Shown here piece by piece: positions 1 through 8,433 of a DNA stretch of 64,000 nt. The notes below the pieces were generated by a model that was not told where the DNA came from, made no database searches, and saw nothing but the letters and a program-made list of their open reading frames with translations. A program made the translations under genes and the position numbers. Within the stretch, counting starts at the first letter, position 1; each line of letters opens with the position of its first letter. The DNA lies in NCBI GenBank assembly GCA_050299695.1, contig JBNKWI010000005.1, positions 8,474 through 72,473 on the forward strand, in the 5' to 3' direction. This stretch comes from Ovoidimarina sp050299695 (GTDB taxonomy: Bacteria; Pseudomonadota; Alphaproteobacteria; Rhodobacterales; Rhodobacteraceae).

Positions 1-90
1 GCACCATAAAGCGCAGACCACAACCGTTGCGGCGCCATCCCACGGGCAGGCGCTCGCCCGGCTTCGCGCTTCATTGGGTGGGCAGCCAAG
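1..90. repeat. Partial copy of dispersed inverted-repeat element (copy 1)
   Basis: Positions 41-60 are identical to 61803-61822, and the block 1-84 read in reverse matches 24485-24553, including the CGGGCGAG..CTGCCCGTG arm and the trailing TTTATGGTGC. In the two complete copies a second arm lies about 100 bases away; here it would lie left of the window edge. The stretch 1-252 holds no gene I can support: an open frame from about 27 to 830 overlaps the phosphatase gene in another frame and is a shadow. Confidence 0.7.
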
Positions 91-252
91 AACGCACACT
101 CGCAAGACCCCGCCCGCCACACCTCCGTCACGAAACCTTCCGCAAACCGTCACGCCCGCGTCGGCGATCTGTTTCCGAACCCGGCGAGCCTCGCCACAGC
201 GCCCGTCCCAGGGCGCCCTCAACGCTGCTTGCCAAACAGGGACCCAAGCCAG

Positions 253-1809
253 ATGCCAAAGCTCCTCCGCCCCTCCCGCCGCGCGGTTCTCGCCGGCGGC
301 ACCGCCTTCGCCGCCTCCCTCGCCATGCCCGCGCTTTCCCGCGCCGGCGCGCGCCCGGTCTTCACCCATGGCGTCCAGTCGGGCGATGTCGACGCCGCCT
401 CGGGCATGATCTGGACCCGCACCGACCGGCCCGCGCGGATCTGCATGGAAGTCGCCACGACCGAGAGCTTCGCCGACGCCCGCACCCTCGCCCCGATGGA
501 CGCGCTGCCGGAGACCGACCTCGCGATCAAGCGCCTCGTCGAGGGCCTCCCCGCCGACCAGGACGTGTTCTACCGCTTCACCGCCGCCGACCTCTCCGAC
601 ATCAACGCCACCTCCGAGCCGATCACCGGCCGCTTCCGCACCGCGCCCGGCGACCGCCGCTCGATCCGCTTCGCCTGGTCGGGCGACACCGCGGGCCAGG
701 GCTGGGGCATCGACGCGGACGGGATGCGCACCTACGCCGCCATGGCCGGCCACCAGCCCGATTTCTTCATCCATTCCGGCGACACGATCTATGCCGACGG
801 GGTGATGGAGGACGAGGTTTCGCTCGCTGACGGCACGGTGTGGAAGAACACCATCCTCACCCCCGAAAAGCGCAAGGTGGCGGAAACGCTCGACGAATTC
901 CGCGGTCAGTGGAAGTACAACATGATGGACGAGCATGTCCGCGCGATGAACGCCATGGTGCCCACCTTCTTCCAGTGGGACGACCACGAGGTGGTCAACA
1001 ACTGGTCCGCCTCGAAGGACCTCACCGCCGACGACCGCTACACCGAGAAATCCATCGCGCTGCTCTCCGCCCGCGCCGGCCGTGCCTTCCACGAGATGAC
1101 GCCGATCCGCTACACCCCCGCCGAGCCGGGCCGGGTGTACCGCAAGGTCTCCTACGGGCCGATGCTCGACATCTTCTTCATCGACCTGCGCTCCTATCGC
1201 GGGCCGAACAGCGCCAACGACCAGGCCGAACTCACCGACGAAAGCCGCATCCTCGGCGCCGAGCAGGTGGCCTGGCTGAAGCGCGAACTGGCGATGAGCC
1301 AGGCGACGTGGAAGGTGATCGCCTCCGACATGCCGATCGGCCTCGTGGTCGCCGATGGCGAAACGAAATACGAGGCCTTCGCCAACCGCAACGACGGCGC
1401 GCCCTTGGGCCGCGAACTCGAACTCGCCGACCTCCTGCGCTTCATCAGGTCGGCCGGGATCGCCAACACCGTCTGGCTCACGGCCGACGTCCACTACACC
1501 GCCGCGCATCACTACTCGCCCGACCGCGCCGCGTTCCAGGATTTCGAACCGTTCTGGGAATTCGTCTCGGGTCCGCTGCACGCCGGAACCTTCGGCCCGA
1601 ACGCGCTCGACATGACCTTCGGCCCCGAAGTCCGCTTCGTCAGCGCCCCGGCCGAGGGCCAGGCCAACCTGCCGCCCTCGGCCGGGCTCCAGTTCTTCGG
1701 CCTCGTCGATATCGACGGCGCGACCGAGGAGATGACCGTCCGGCTCATGGACCGTGCCGACAAGGAGCTCTGGAAGATCACGCTCGAGCCCGCCTCGGCC
1801 GCGATCTGA
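253..1809 (+). CDS. phoD: PhoD-family alkaline phosphatase/phosphodiesterase, Tat-exported
   Basis: Predicted secreted metallo-phosphoesterase of the PhoD type, which releases phosphate from phosphomono- or diesters outside the inner membrane. The N-terminus has a twin-arginine style leader (SRRAVLAGG followed by a hydrophobic stretch and a small-residue cleavage region before ARPVFTHGVQSGD). Family hallmarks follow in order: HGVQSGDV, FIHSGDTIYADG, FFQWDDHEVVNNW and, near the C-terminus, WLTADVHYTAAHHY, which together supply the metal ligands. I chose the ATG at 253 (518 residues), which has AGGGA upstream, over a TTG at 229. The next gene is convergent. Substrate and regulation by phosphate are inferred from the family; no Pho box was identified. 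Confidence 0.9.
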   Translation: MPKLLRPSRRAVLAGGTAFAASLAMPALSRAGARPVFTHGVQSGDVDAASGMIWTRTDRPARICMEVATTESFADARTLAPMDALPETDLAIKRLVEGLPADQDVFYRFTAADLSDINATSEPITGRFRTAPGDRRSIRFAWSGDTAGQGWGIDADGMRTYAAMAGHQPDFFIHSGDTIYADGVMEDEVSLADGTVWKNTILTPEKRKVAETLDEFRGQWKYNMMDEHVRAMNAMVPTFFQWDDHEVVNNWSASKDLTADDRYTEKSIALLSARAGRAFHEMTPIRYTPAEPGRVYRKVSYGPMLDIFFIDLRSYRGPNSANDQAELTDESRILGAEQVAWLKRELAMSQATWKVIASDMPIGLVVADGETKYEAFANRNDGAPLGRELELADLLRFIRSAGIANTVWLTADVHYTAAHHYSPDRAAFQDFEPFWEFVSGPLHAGTFGPNALDMTFGPEVRFVSAPAEGQANLPPSAGLQFFGLVDIDGATEEMTVRLMDRADKELWKITLEPASAAI

Positions 1810-1851
1810 CGCCCAACGCCCCGTCCCGGCACCGCCCGGGGCGGGGCGCCC

Positions 1852-3306
1852 TCAGCCGTGATAGGCCGCCACGGTTTTCAGGGCCGAGAACCCGTAGAGC
1901 GCCTCGAACCCCTTCTCGCGGCCATGGCCCGACCGGCCCGTGCCGCCGAAGGGAAGCTCGACCCCGCCCCCCGCGCCGTAATTGTTCACGAAGACCTGCC
2001 CGGCCCGGATCGCCTTCGCCATCCGCATCTGCCGCCCGCCATCGCGCGACCACACCGACGCGACCAGCCCGTAATCGGTGCCATTGGCGATCGCCACCGC
2101 CTCCGCCTCGTCCTCGAACGGGATCACCACCTGGACGGGCCCGAAGATCTCGTCCTGCGCCAGCGGATGTTCGGGCGCCACGCCGGCCAAGAGCACCGGC
2201 GCCACGTAATGCCCGCCCGCAGGCGCATTGCCGACGATCTCCCCCTGCCCTGCGACCTCCGCGCTCCCGGCCCGCGCCAGCATCCCCTGCACGATCTCCT
2301 TCTGCCGCGCCGAGACCAGCGGCCCCACGTCCAGGTCCGCCAGCGCCGGCCCGACCCTGAGCGCCCGATAGCGCGCCGCCATCCGCTCGGTCACCTCGTC
2401 CAGCCGCCCCCGCTCCACGAGGATCCGCGACGACGCCGAACAGGTCTGCCCCGCGTTCTGAATCCCCGCATTCACCAGGAACGGCAGCGCCGCGTCGAGA
2501 TCGGCATCGGCGAACACTACCTGCGGCGACTTGCCCCCCAGCTCCAGCGTCACCGGCACCACGTTCCGCGCCGCCGCCGCCTGCACCAGCGACCCCACCG
2601 CCACAGACCCGGTAAACGACACATGGTTCACCCCGGGATGCCCGGCCAGTGCCGCGCCAGCCGCCTCGCCCAGCCCCGGCACCACGTTCAACGCGCCCGT
2701 CGGCAGCCCCGCCTCCTCGGCCAGCGCAACAAAGGCAAGCGCCGTCAGGCATGCCTCCTCGGCGGGCTTCAGCACGCAGGCATTGCCCATCGCCAGCGCC
2801 GCCCCCACCGACCGCCCGATGATCTGCATCGGGTAGTTCCAGGGCACGATATGCCCCGTCACCCCGTGCGGCCCGCGCAGCGTGTAGACGGTGTAGCCGT
2901 CGAGATAGGGAATGGTCTCGCCCATCACCTTGTCGGCCGCCCCGCCGTAGAACTCGCAATAGCGCGCCAGCGCCAGCGCATCGGCCTTGGCCTGCTTCAG
3001 GGGCTTGCCCACATCCGTCGCCTCGATCCGCGCCAGATCGTCGGCCCGCGCCAGCACCAGCTGCCCGAGCCGCGCCAGCACCCGCCCCCGCTCCGCTGCC
3101 GTCGCCCGGCCCCATTCGCCCGCCAGAGCCCCCCGCGCCGCCGCGACCGCCGCGTCGATATCCGCCGCCTCGCCGCCCGCGATCTCGCCGATGGCGAGCC
3201 CGGTCGAAGGGTCCTCCAGCGCCAGAAGCCCGCCCGCCTCGGGAGCCCGCCAGACCCCGTTCACATAGATCCTCGCCGGATCGAACCAGAGCGCGTCCAA
3301 GCTCAT
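1852..3306 (-). CDS. NAD(P)-dependent aldehyde dehydrogenase
   Basis: Cytosolic aldehyde dehydrogenase superfamily enzyme of 484 residues, the usual length. It oxidises an aldehyde to its acid with NAD(P). Visible hallmarks are IVPWNYP (about 153-159), FTGSVAVG, the general base Glu255 in VTLELGGKSP, the nucleophile Cys289 in NAGQTCSASS and EIFGPV. The start ATG overlaps the stop of the upstream ABC ATPase (ATGA), so it is the last gene of the importer operon. The family resembles betaine- or aminobutyraldehyde-type dehydrogenases, and the operon suggests it acts on something the importer brings in, but the substrate cannot be read from the sequence. Confidence 0.9.
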   Translation of the reverse strand: MSLDALWFDPARIYVNGVWRAPEAGGLLALEDPSTGLAIGEIAGGEAADIDAAVAAARGALAGEWGRATAAERGRVLARLGQLVLARADDLARIEATDVGKPLKQAKADALALARYCEFYGGAADKVMGETIPYLDGYTVYTLRGPHGVTGHIVPWNYPMQIIGRSVGAALAMGNACVLKPAEEACLTALAFVALAEEAGLPTGALNVVPGLGEAAGAALAGHPGVNHVSFTGSVAVGSLVQAAAARNVVPVTLELGGKSPQVVFADADLDAALPFLVNAGIQNAGQTCSASSRILVERGRLDEVTERMAARYRALRVGPALADLDVGPLVSARQKEIVQGMLARAGSAEVAGQGEIVGNAPAGGHYVAPVLLAGVAPEHPLAQDEIFGPVQVVIPFEDEAEAVAIANGTDYGLVASVWSRDGGRQMRMAKAIRAGQVFVNNYGAGGGVELPFGGTGRSGHGREKGFEALYGFSALKTVAAYHG

Positions 3307-4892
3307 GCCATTCCTCCATGCCAGTCCGCCGGAATACGCGGCACCGCCGCGATCAGCCGCCGCGTGTACGGATGCTCCGGCGCCTCGAAGACCCGCGCCG
3401 TCTCTCCCGCCTCCACGATCTTCCCCGCCTGCATCACCAAGACCCTATCGGCGATGGCCCGCACCACGCTCAGATCGTGGCTGATGAACAGGTAGCTCAG
3501 CCCGTATTCCTCCTGCAGATCCGCCAAGAGGTCCAGCACTTGCGCCCGCACCCGCACGTCGAGCGCCGAAACGGCCTCGTCCAGCACGATCAGGTCGGGC
3601 CTTGTGATCAGCGCCCGCGCAATCGCGATCCGCTGTCGCTGCCCGCCGGAAAACTCGTGGATATACTTGTGCTTGTCGTCCGGCGTAAGCCCGACATCGG
3701 TGAGCGCCCGGTCGATCCGCGCCTCGGCATCCGGCCCGCGGCCCGTCAGGTGGAACGGCTCGGCCACCAGCTTCGCCACCCGGTGGCGCGGGTTGAACGA
3801 GCCGTAAGGGTCCTGGAACACCACCTGCATCCGCCGCCGCGTCTCCGCCGGCACATGCGGCGCCGTCACGGGCGCGCCATCCAGCCGGATCGCGCCTCCC
3901 TGCAAGGGCTCCAGCCCCAGGATCGCCCGCGTCAGGGTCGACTTCCCGCAGCCGGACTCGCCCACCAGCCCCACGCTCTCGCCCCGCCCGACCTTGAGCG
4001 AAACCTCGTCCACCGCCCGCAGAACCGGCGCCGGCCGGAACGGCGCGGTGCGGGGCAGCGCATAGTCCCGGACCGCTCCCGCCACCTCCAGCACCGGCGC
4101 GCCCGGCGCCCGGGGCACCCGCTCGCGCGCATATTCCGACGCCGCGAAAAGCGCCCGCGTATAGGGATGCGACCGGGTGCGGAACAGCGCCTCGGTCGCG
4201 CCCCGCTCGACGATCCGCCCCTCCTGCATCACCGCCACATGCGCCGCCATCCCCGCCACCACGGCAAGGTCGTGGGTGATGAGCAAGAGCCCCATCCCCT
4301 CCTCCTCCACCAGCTCCTTCAAAAGCTCCAGGATCCCAGCCTGCGTCGTCACGTCGAGCGCCGTCGTCGGCTCGTCGGCGATCAACAGCTTCGGTCTGAG
4401 CGCAACAGCCATCGCGATGCAGACCCGCTGCCGCTGCCCGCCAGACAACTCGTGCGGATAGCGCCCGAGCGGGAACCGTTCCGCGGGCAGCCCCACCCGG
4501 TCGAGCCGGTCCCGCGCCACCGCCAGCGCCTCGCGCCGCCCCGCCGCGCCATGGATCACCAAGGTCTCCGCCACCTGATCGCCGATCGTCTTGACCGGGT
4601 TCAGGGCCGTCATCGGCTCCTGAAAGATCATCCCGATCTCGTTGCCCCTGAGCCGCCGCATCCGCCGCTCCGAAAGCGCCAGCAGGTTCTCGCCCGCCAT
4701 CTCGACCCGGCCCGCCGCCACAGCCCCCTTCGGCAGGAGTCCCATGCAGGCCAGCGCCGTCATCGACTTCCCCGACCCCGACTCGCCCACGAGGCCAAAC
4801 ACTTCCCCCGCGCGCATCTCGAACCCCACCTCGCGCAGGATCGGCACGCCATGGATCCCGACCGTGAGACCCTCCACCGCCAGAAGCGTCAT
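3303..4892 (-). CDS. Fused dipeptide/oligopeptide ABC importer ATPase (DppD-DppF type)
   Basis: Two complete ABC ATPase domains in one 529-residue chain, as in GsiA-type fused peptide importers. Domain 1 has Walker A GESGSGKS (36-43), ABC signature LSGGQ (149-153) and Walker B LLIADEP; domain 2 has Walker A GESGCGKS (311-318), a second FSGGQRQR signature and LIVLDEA. The start ATG overlaps the permease stop by four bases, which fixes it; the open frame continues upstream, but only as overlap with the permease gene. It powers uptake of a small peptide or similar solute through the two permeases encoded just upstream. Substrate unknown. Confidence 0.92.
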   Translation of the reverse strand: MTLLAVEGLTVGIHGVPILREVGFEMRAGEVFGLVGESGSGKSMTALACMGLLPKGAVAAGRVEMAGENLLALSERRMRRLRGNEIGMIFQEPMTALNPVKTIGDQVAETLVIHGAAGRREALAVARDRLDRVGLPAERFPLGRYPHELSGGQRQRVCIAMAVALRPKLLIADEPTTALDVTTQAGILELLKELVEEEGMGLLLITHDLAVVAGMAAHVAVMQEGRIVERGATEALFRTRSHPYTRALFAASEYARERVPRAPGAPVLEVAGAVRDYALPRTAPFRPAPVLRAVDEVSLKVGRGESVGLVGESGCGKSTLTRAILGLEPLQGGAIRLDGAPVTAPHVPAETRRRMQVVFQDPYGSFNPRHRVAKLVAEPFHLTGRGPDAEARIDRALTDVGLTPDDKHKYIHEFSGGQRQRIAIARALITRPDLIVLDEAVSALDVRVRAQVLDLLADLQEEYGLSYLFISHDLSVVRAIADRVLVMQAGKIVEAGETARVFEAPEHPYTRRLIAAVPRIPADWHGGMA

Positions 4893-5707
4893 CGCGCCCG
4901 CCTCAACCGCGGGTCCAGAAGATCGCGCAACCCGTCGCCCACGAGGTTCAGCCCCAGCACCGTCAGCACGATGGCCAGCCCCGGAAACACCGCCATATGC
5001 GGGGCCAGCGCAATCATCGTCTGGCTGTCCGCCAGCATCCGCCCCCAGGACGGCACCGGCGGCTGCGCGCCGAGACCGACATAGGACAAGGCCGCCTCGG
5101 CCAGGATCCCCAGCGAAAACTGGATCGTCCCCTGCACGATCAGGATGTTGAGGATGTTGGGCAGCACATGCTCGGCCGAGATCCGCACCCGCCCCTTCCC
5201 CGCCACCCGCGCCGCCAGCACGTAGTCGAGCGTCCACAAGGGCAAGGCCGCGCCCCGCGCCACCCGCGCGAAGACCGGGATATTGAAGATCCCGATGGCG
5301 ATGATCGCGTTCACCGCCGAGGGCCCGAACACCGCCGTGATCAGGATCGCGATCACCAGCGACGGAAACGCGAAGACCAGGTCGTTCCCCCGCATCACCA
5401 CCTCGTCGACAAGGCGCCCCCGGTTCGCAGCCGCCAACAGCCCCAGGGGCACCCCCGCCGCGATCCCGATTCCCACAGCCAGACAGGCCACGGCAATCGA
5501 GGTCCGCGCGCCGACCAGGATCATCGACAGGATGTCCCGCCCGAAATGGTCGGTCCCCAGCCAATGCGCCGCGTCCGGCCGCAGCATCCGCGCGGTGATC
5601 GCCATCGCCTCGGGATCGTAGGGCGTCCAGACAAACGACAGGAGCGCCGCGAGCACGAAGCCTCCCGACAGGAAAAGCCCGAAAATCAACGAGATCGGCA
5701 GCCTCAT
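4889..5707 (-). CDS. Peptide-type ABC transporter permease (DppC/OppC-like)
   Basis: Inner-membrane permease of 272 residues with an N-terminal hydrophobic anchor, then the DppC-type region (HWLGTDHFGRDILSMIL) and the binding-protein-dependent transport domain with about five further membrane segments. The LGTDHFGRD motif is characteristic of the C-type peptide permease. Its ATG overlaps the stop of the B-type permease, and its own stop overlaps the ATPase start, so B, C, ATPase and aldehyde dehydrogenase form one tightly coupled transcript. Confidence 0.92.
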   Translation of the reverse strand: MRLPISLIFGLFLSGGFVLAALLSFVWTPYDPEAMAITARMLRPDAAHWLGTDHFGRDILSMILVGARTSIAVACLAVGIGIAAGVPLGLLAAANRGRLVDEVVMRGNDLVFAFPSLVIAILITAVFGPSAVNAIIAIGIFNIPVFARVARGAALPLWTLDYVLAARVAGKGRVRISAEHVLPNILNILIVQGTIQFSLGILAEAALSYVGLGAQPPVPSWGRMLADSQTMIALAPHMAVFPGLAIVLTVLGLNLVGDGLRDLLDPRLRRAR

Positions 5708-6651
5708 CCTCGCCGTCTCAGCCTAGGGTCAATCAGCGCATAGCCAAGATCGACAAGGAATGTGACGACGATGACAGAGAAGACGAGCAGCATCGTGACG
5801 CTCTCCACCACGATCAGATCGCGCTGGGTGATCCCCTGGAAGATCAGCCGGCCGAGCCCGGGCAGGAAGAACACGTTCTCGATGATGATCGCGCCCGCGA
5901 GGAGAAACGAGAATTGCAGGCCGAGAATGGTCATCACCGGGATCATCGCGTTCCTGAGCGCATGGCGCAGGAGCGTCTGCCGCTCGGACAGGCCCTTGGC
6001 GCGGGCGGTGCGGATATAGTCCTGCCCGGCGGTCTCGAGAAGGCTCGACCGGGTGACACGGGCGAGGATCGAGGCCTGCGGCAGGGCCAGCGCCACCGCC
6101 GGCAGCGTCAGCGCCTTGAGCCCCGGCCAGAGCCCGCCCTCCCAGCCCGGGAAGCCGCCCGCCGGAAACCAGCCGAGGCCGATGGCGAAACCCAGCACCA
6201 GAAGCATCGCGAACCAGAAATTCGGCACCGCGATGCCCAGCTGGGTGACCCCCATCACCGCCAAATCGGCGGCCCTGCCGCGATTGGCCGCGGCCACCAG
6301 CCCCACCGGGATCGCCAGCGCGGCGGAGAGCGCCATCGCGTAGAGCGTGAGCGGCAACGAGACCCAGAGCCGCGCCATGACCAGCTCGGAGACCGGCACA
6401 CGGTAGGTGTAGGACATCCCGAAATCGCCGCTGAGCATGCCGCCGAGCCACGCGAGGTAGCGCGCTGGCAGCGCCCCGTCGAGGCCGAGTTCGCTGCGCA
6501 GGGCCGCCACCGTGTCGGGTTCGGCGTTAAGCCCCAGCATGAAGGAAGCCGGATCGCCCGGCACCACCTCCACCGCGGCGAAGATCACCAGGCTCGCCAC
6601 GGCGAGCGAAACCAGAAGCGACAGGAGCCGGGAAATCAGGAAGCGCGCCAT
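5704..6651 (-). CDS. Peptide-type ABC transporter permease (DppB/OppB-like)
   Basis: B-type permease, 315 residues, first gene of the operon on this strand. The N-terminus (LISRLLSLLVSLAVASLVIF, then VVPGDPASFMLG) is typical of DppB-like proteins, and the conserved cytoplasmic loop DYIRTARAKGLSERQ is the ATPase-contacting EAA-like motif. About six membrane helices. The 220 bases upstream (6652-6871) lie between this gene and the divergent His-rich protein gene and must hold both promoters. The solute-binding protein gene is not adjacent; the likely partner is at 8434-9915 on the same strand. Confidence 0.92.
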   Translation of the reverse strand: MARFLISRLLSLLVSLAVASLVIFAAVEVVPGDPASFMLGLNAEPDTVAALRSELGLDGALPARYLAWLGGMLSGDFGMSYTYRVPVSELVMARLWVSLPLTLYAMALSAALAIPVGLVAAANRGRAADLAVMGVTQLGIAVPNFWFAMLLVLGFAIGLGWFPAGGFPGWEGGLWPGLKALTLPAVALALPQASILARVTRSSLLETAGQDYIRTARAKGLSERQTLLRHALRNAMIPVMTILGLQFSFLLAGAIIIENVFFLPGLGRLIFQGITQRDLIVVESVTMLLVFSVIVVTFLVDLGYALIDPRLRRRG

Positions 6652-6871
6652 GGTTTCGACGTTAATTCAGGCCCGGCCCCGGTGCCATCGGCAATCGAGT
6701 GTCGAGCGACCCGCAACAATCCCGGAATTTGCACGGGTCTGTCGAGAAAATTCACTGTTTTTAAGGCAGTAATGCGCAGAAATCTGGCGCCAAATGTGGC
6801 GGAGGCGTACCGTCGCGGCGTTGGTGGAACTGTAAATGTATGGCGGGTATCGCCAGGATTAGGGGCTGATC

Positions 6872-7480
6872 ATGAAATATTCGGACTTCGTTAAACGCCT
6901 TGGCGCCTCGGCGGGCTTTGCCTGTCTCGTTCTCGCGCCGGCGGCCGGCATGGCCGGCCCGGCCGAACTTCCAAGCGACACGGCCGTCGCCGTGCACCTG
7001 CCCCAGGGGCTCTGCACGACCGACGAACGCCTGCAGGCGCCGCTCTACAAGAAGATCGCCGAGCGCCGCGACTTCCCGCGGCTCCTCGACTACATGCTCT
7101 CGACCTGCCCCGACCTCGCGGTCGGCCTCGCCGACCTGGCCACCGCCTCGATCGGCGAGCGCCCGCATAACGGCGAGGGCGGCGAGCACCCGAAGCGGCC
7201 CACCGTCAAGGATGACGAGGGCGGCGAGGTGGTGACCGACGATGGCGGCACCGATCACGGCGGTGACGACGAGGGCGACGACGGCAAGGACGACACGCAC
7301 CACGATGACGGTGACGACAAGGATGAGGGCCACCACCACACCGGCGGCCACCACCATCACAGCGGTCACCACCATCACCACAGCAGCGGTCACCACGCTG
7401 ACGACAACGCGCCCAAGGAAAAGGACGCCTGCGAGGGCGCAAGCTGCGACGCGCCGGAAGATTCCGACGTGGAAGCCTGA
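6872..7480 (+). CDS. Exported Asp/His-rich protein, probable metal binder
   Basis: No family recognised. The 202-residue product starts with a signal-peptide-like leader (hydrophobic 12-27, AGMAGPAE cleavage region). A compact middle segment (about 30-95) contains Cys48 and Cys79. The C-terminal half is extremely polar: Asp/Gly-rich 113-152, then a histidine cluster 154-175 with four runs of two to five His, then Cys187 and Cys192. Composition and export suggest a periplasmic buffer or chaperone for a transition metal such as zinc, nickel or copper, which is inference. It is flanked by a clear terminator and runs opposite to its neighbours, so it is a single-gene unit. GGGG just upstream of the ATG is the likely ribosome site. 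Confidence 0.8.
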   Translation: MKYSDFVKRLGASAGFACLVLAPAAGMAGPAELPSDTAVAVHLPQGLCTTDERLQAPLYKKIAERRDFPRLLDYMLSTCPDLAVGLADLATASIGERPHNGEGGEHPKRPTVKDDEGGEVVTDDGGTDHGGDDEGDDGKDDTHHDDGDDKDEGHHHTGGHHHHSGHHHHHSSGHHADDNAPKEKDACEGASCDAPEDSDVEA

Positions 7481-7504
7481 ACCCGCCAGGAAGACCCTTC
7501 TTCG

Positions 7505-7531
7505 AAACGCCCGGTCCCAGGCCGGGCGTTT
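7505..7531 (+). terminator. Rho-independent terminator of the His-rich gene
   Basis: A perfect 10-base-pair stem (AAACGCCCGG at 7505-7514 with CCGGGCGTTT at 7522-7531) with a 7-base loop, ending in TTTTC, 25 bases after the stop codon of the His-rich gene. Confidence 0.85.
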
Positions 7532-7577
7532 TCACGTCTTCCCTTGCCTTGGGTCGCGCCGGGCCGGTCGGGGGTCT

Positions 7578-7637
7578 GGGGGGTCTGCCCCCTCGGCGCC
7601 ATCGCGCCTCACCCCCGGGATTTCCGGACCCAAAGAA
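7578..7637 (+). repeat. Dispersed intergenic palindrome, family B copy 1
   Basis: Begins with a GGGGG..CTGCCCCC hairpin and ends with the tail GGGATTTCCGGACCCAAAGA. The same arrangement recurs at 15347-15410 (reverse strand) and 56075-56115. It lies between the ends of two convergent genes. Confidence 0.75.
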
Positions 7638-7672
7638 CGGGCGCCGGACGCGCCTCGATCGGGAACGCGGGG

Positions 7673-8353
7673 TCAGCCCGGGAAGGTGACGTTGCCGTAG
7701 GAGTTCCGCCGCAACACGGCCATCACCGTGTCCATGCTGTGGGCGCTGGCGATATCCGGCGCGCCCGAGAGGTTCACCACCGGCCCGTAATGCAGCCCGA
7801 TCATGCTGATCGGGTCCAGCGTCAGCCGCACATTGATCCCGAGCGAATCGTGGAACGCCGAGCCGATGTCGCGCATCGCCTGCATCGGGTGGCGCAGCAT
7901 CGAAAGCGCCCCGCCGGCCACCCGGACCGCGAACATCCCCACATTCGCGGTGTGCAGGTTCTGCGAGGCGAGGATCGCCACCCCGGGCGCGTTGAACGAC
8001 ACGAAGGGAATCCGCCGCCGGTTGCCCACCGTCTGCGCGATGGCGCCGCCCAGCGAATGGCCGGTGACCACCAGGTCGGGCACGTTCGCATATTGCTGGG
8101 TGAACCGCTCGGCGGCCGAGAAATAGCTGGTGTTGAAGCCGGTGCCGATCTTCAGGTCTGCCACGAGGTCGCTCACCTGGGTCGGCGTGGTGCCCTTGAA
8201 GGCCACCACCGTCTTCTGCCCCTTGGTGAAGACCGCGGCCTGCATCCCCTCGCCCAGGCCCGAATGGAACTGCCGGCAGGTGAAGCCCGGAACCGAGGGA
8301 CTGTCTTCATAGACCGCGTTCGAAAGCTGCCCGTACTCAAGGATTGTAATCAT
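7673..8353 (-). CDS. Lipase class 3-like alpha/beta hydrolase
   Basis: Small serine hydrolase, 226 residues from the ATG at 8353. The nucleophile elbow VVTGHSLGGAIAQ is clear, and FVSFNAPGV shortly after matches the class 3 (fungal-type) lipase fold; the preceding VVAFKGTTP strand also fits. I see no signal peptide. Other starts are the in-frame ATG at 8398 and a TTG at 8413; I prefer 8353 because the lipase-like sequence (ITILEYGQLSNAVYEDS) begins there, but ribosome sites are weak for all. The binding-protein gene ends only 35 bases before the 8398 start, so the two may be cotranscribed. Substrate unknown. Confidence 0.75.
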   Translation of the reverse strand: MITILEYGQLSNAVYEDSPSVPGFTCRQFHSGLGEGMQAAVFTKGQKTVVAFKGTTPTQVSDLVADLKIGTGFNTSYFSAAERFTQQYANVPDLVVTGHSLGGAIAQTVGNRRRIPFVSFNAPGVAILASQNLHTANVGMFAVRVAGGALSMLRHPMQAMRDIGSAFHDSLGINVRLTLDPISMIGLHYGPVVNLSGAPDIASAHSMDTVMAVLRRNSYGNVTFPG

Positions 8354-8433
8354 CACCAACCGGTCCCAGAGGCCCCACGCCGCGCAGGCTAGCCGCATGG
8401 GACCGGTCCGCAAAGAGAAATCATCCCCGGAGG

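Noticed and set aside
27..830. Open frame overlapping the phosphatase gene start
   Set aside because: Arg/Pro-rich shadow frame; the phosphatase frame has the Tat leader and catalytic motifs.
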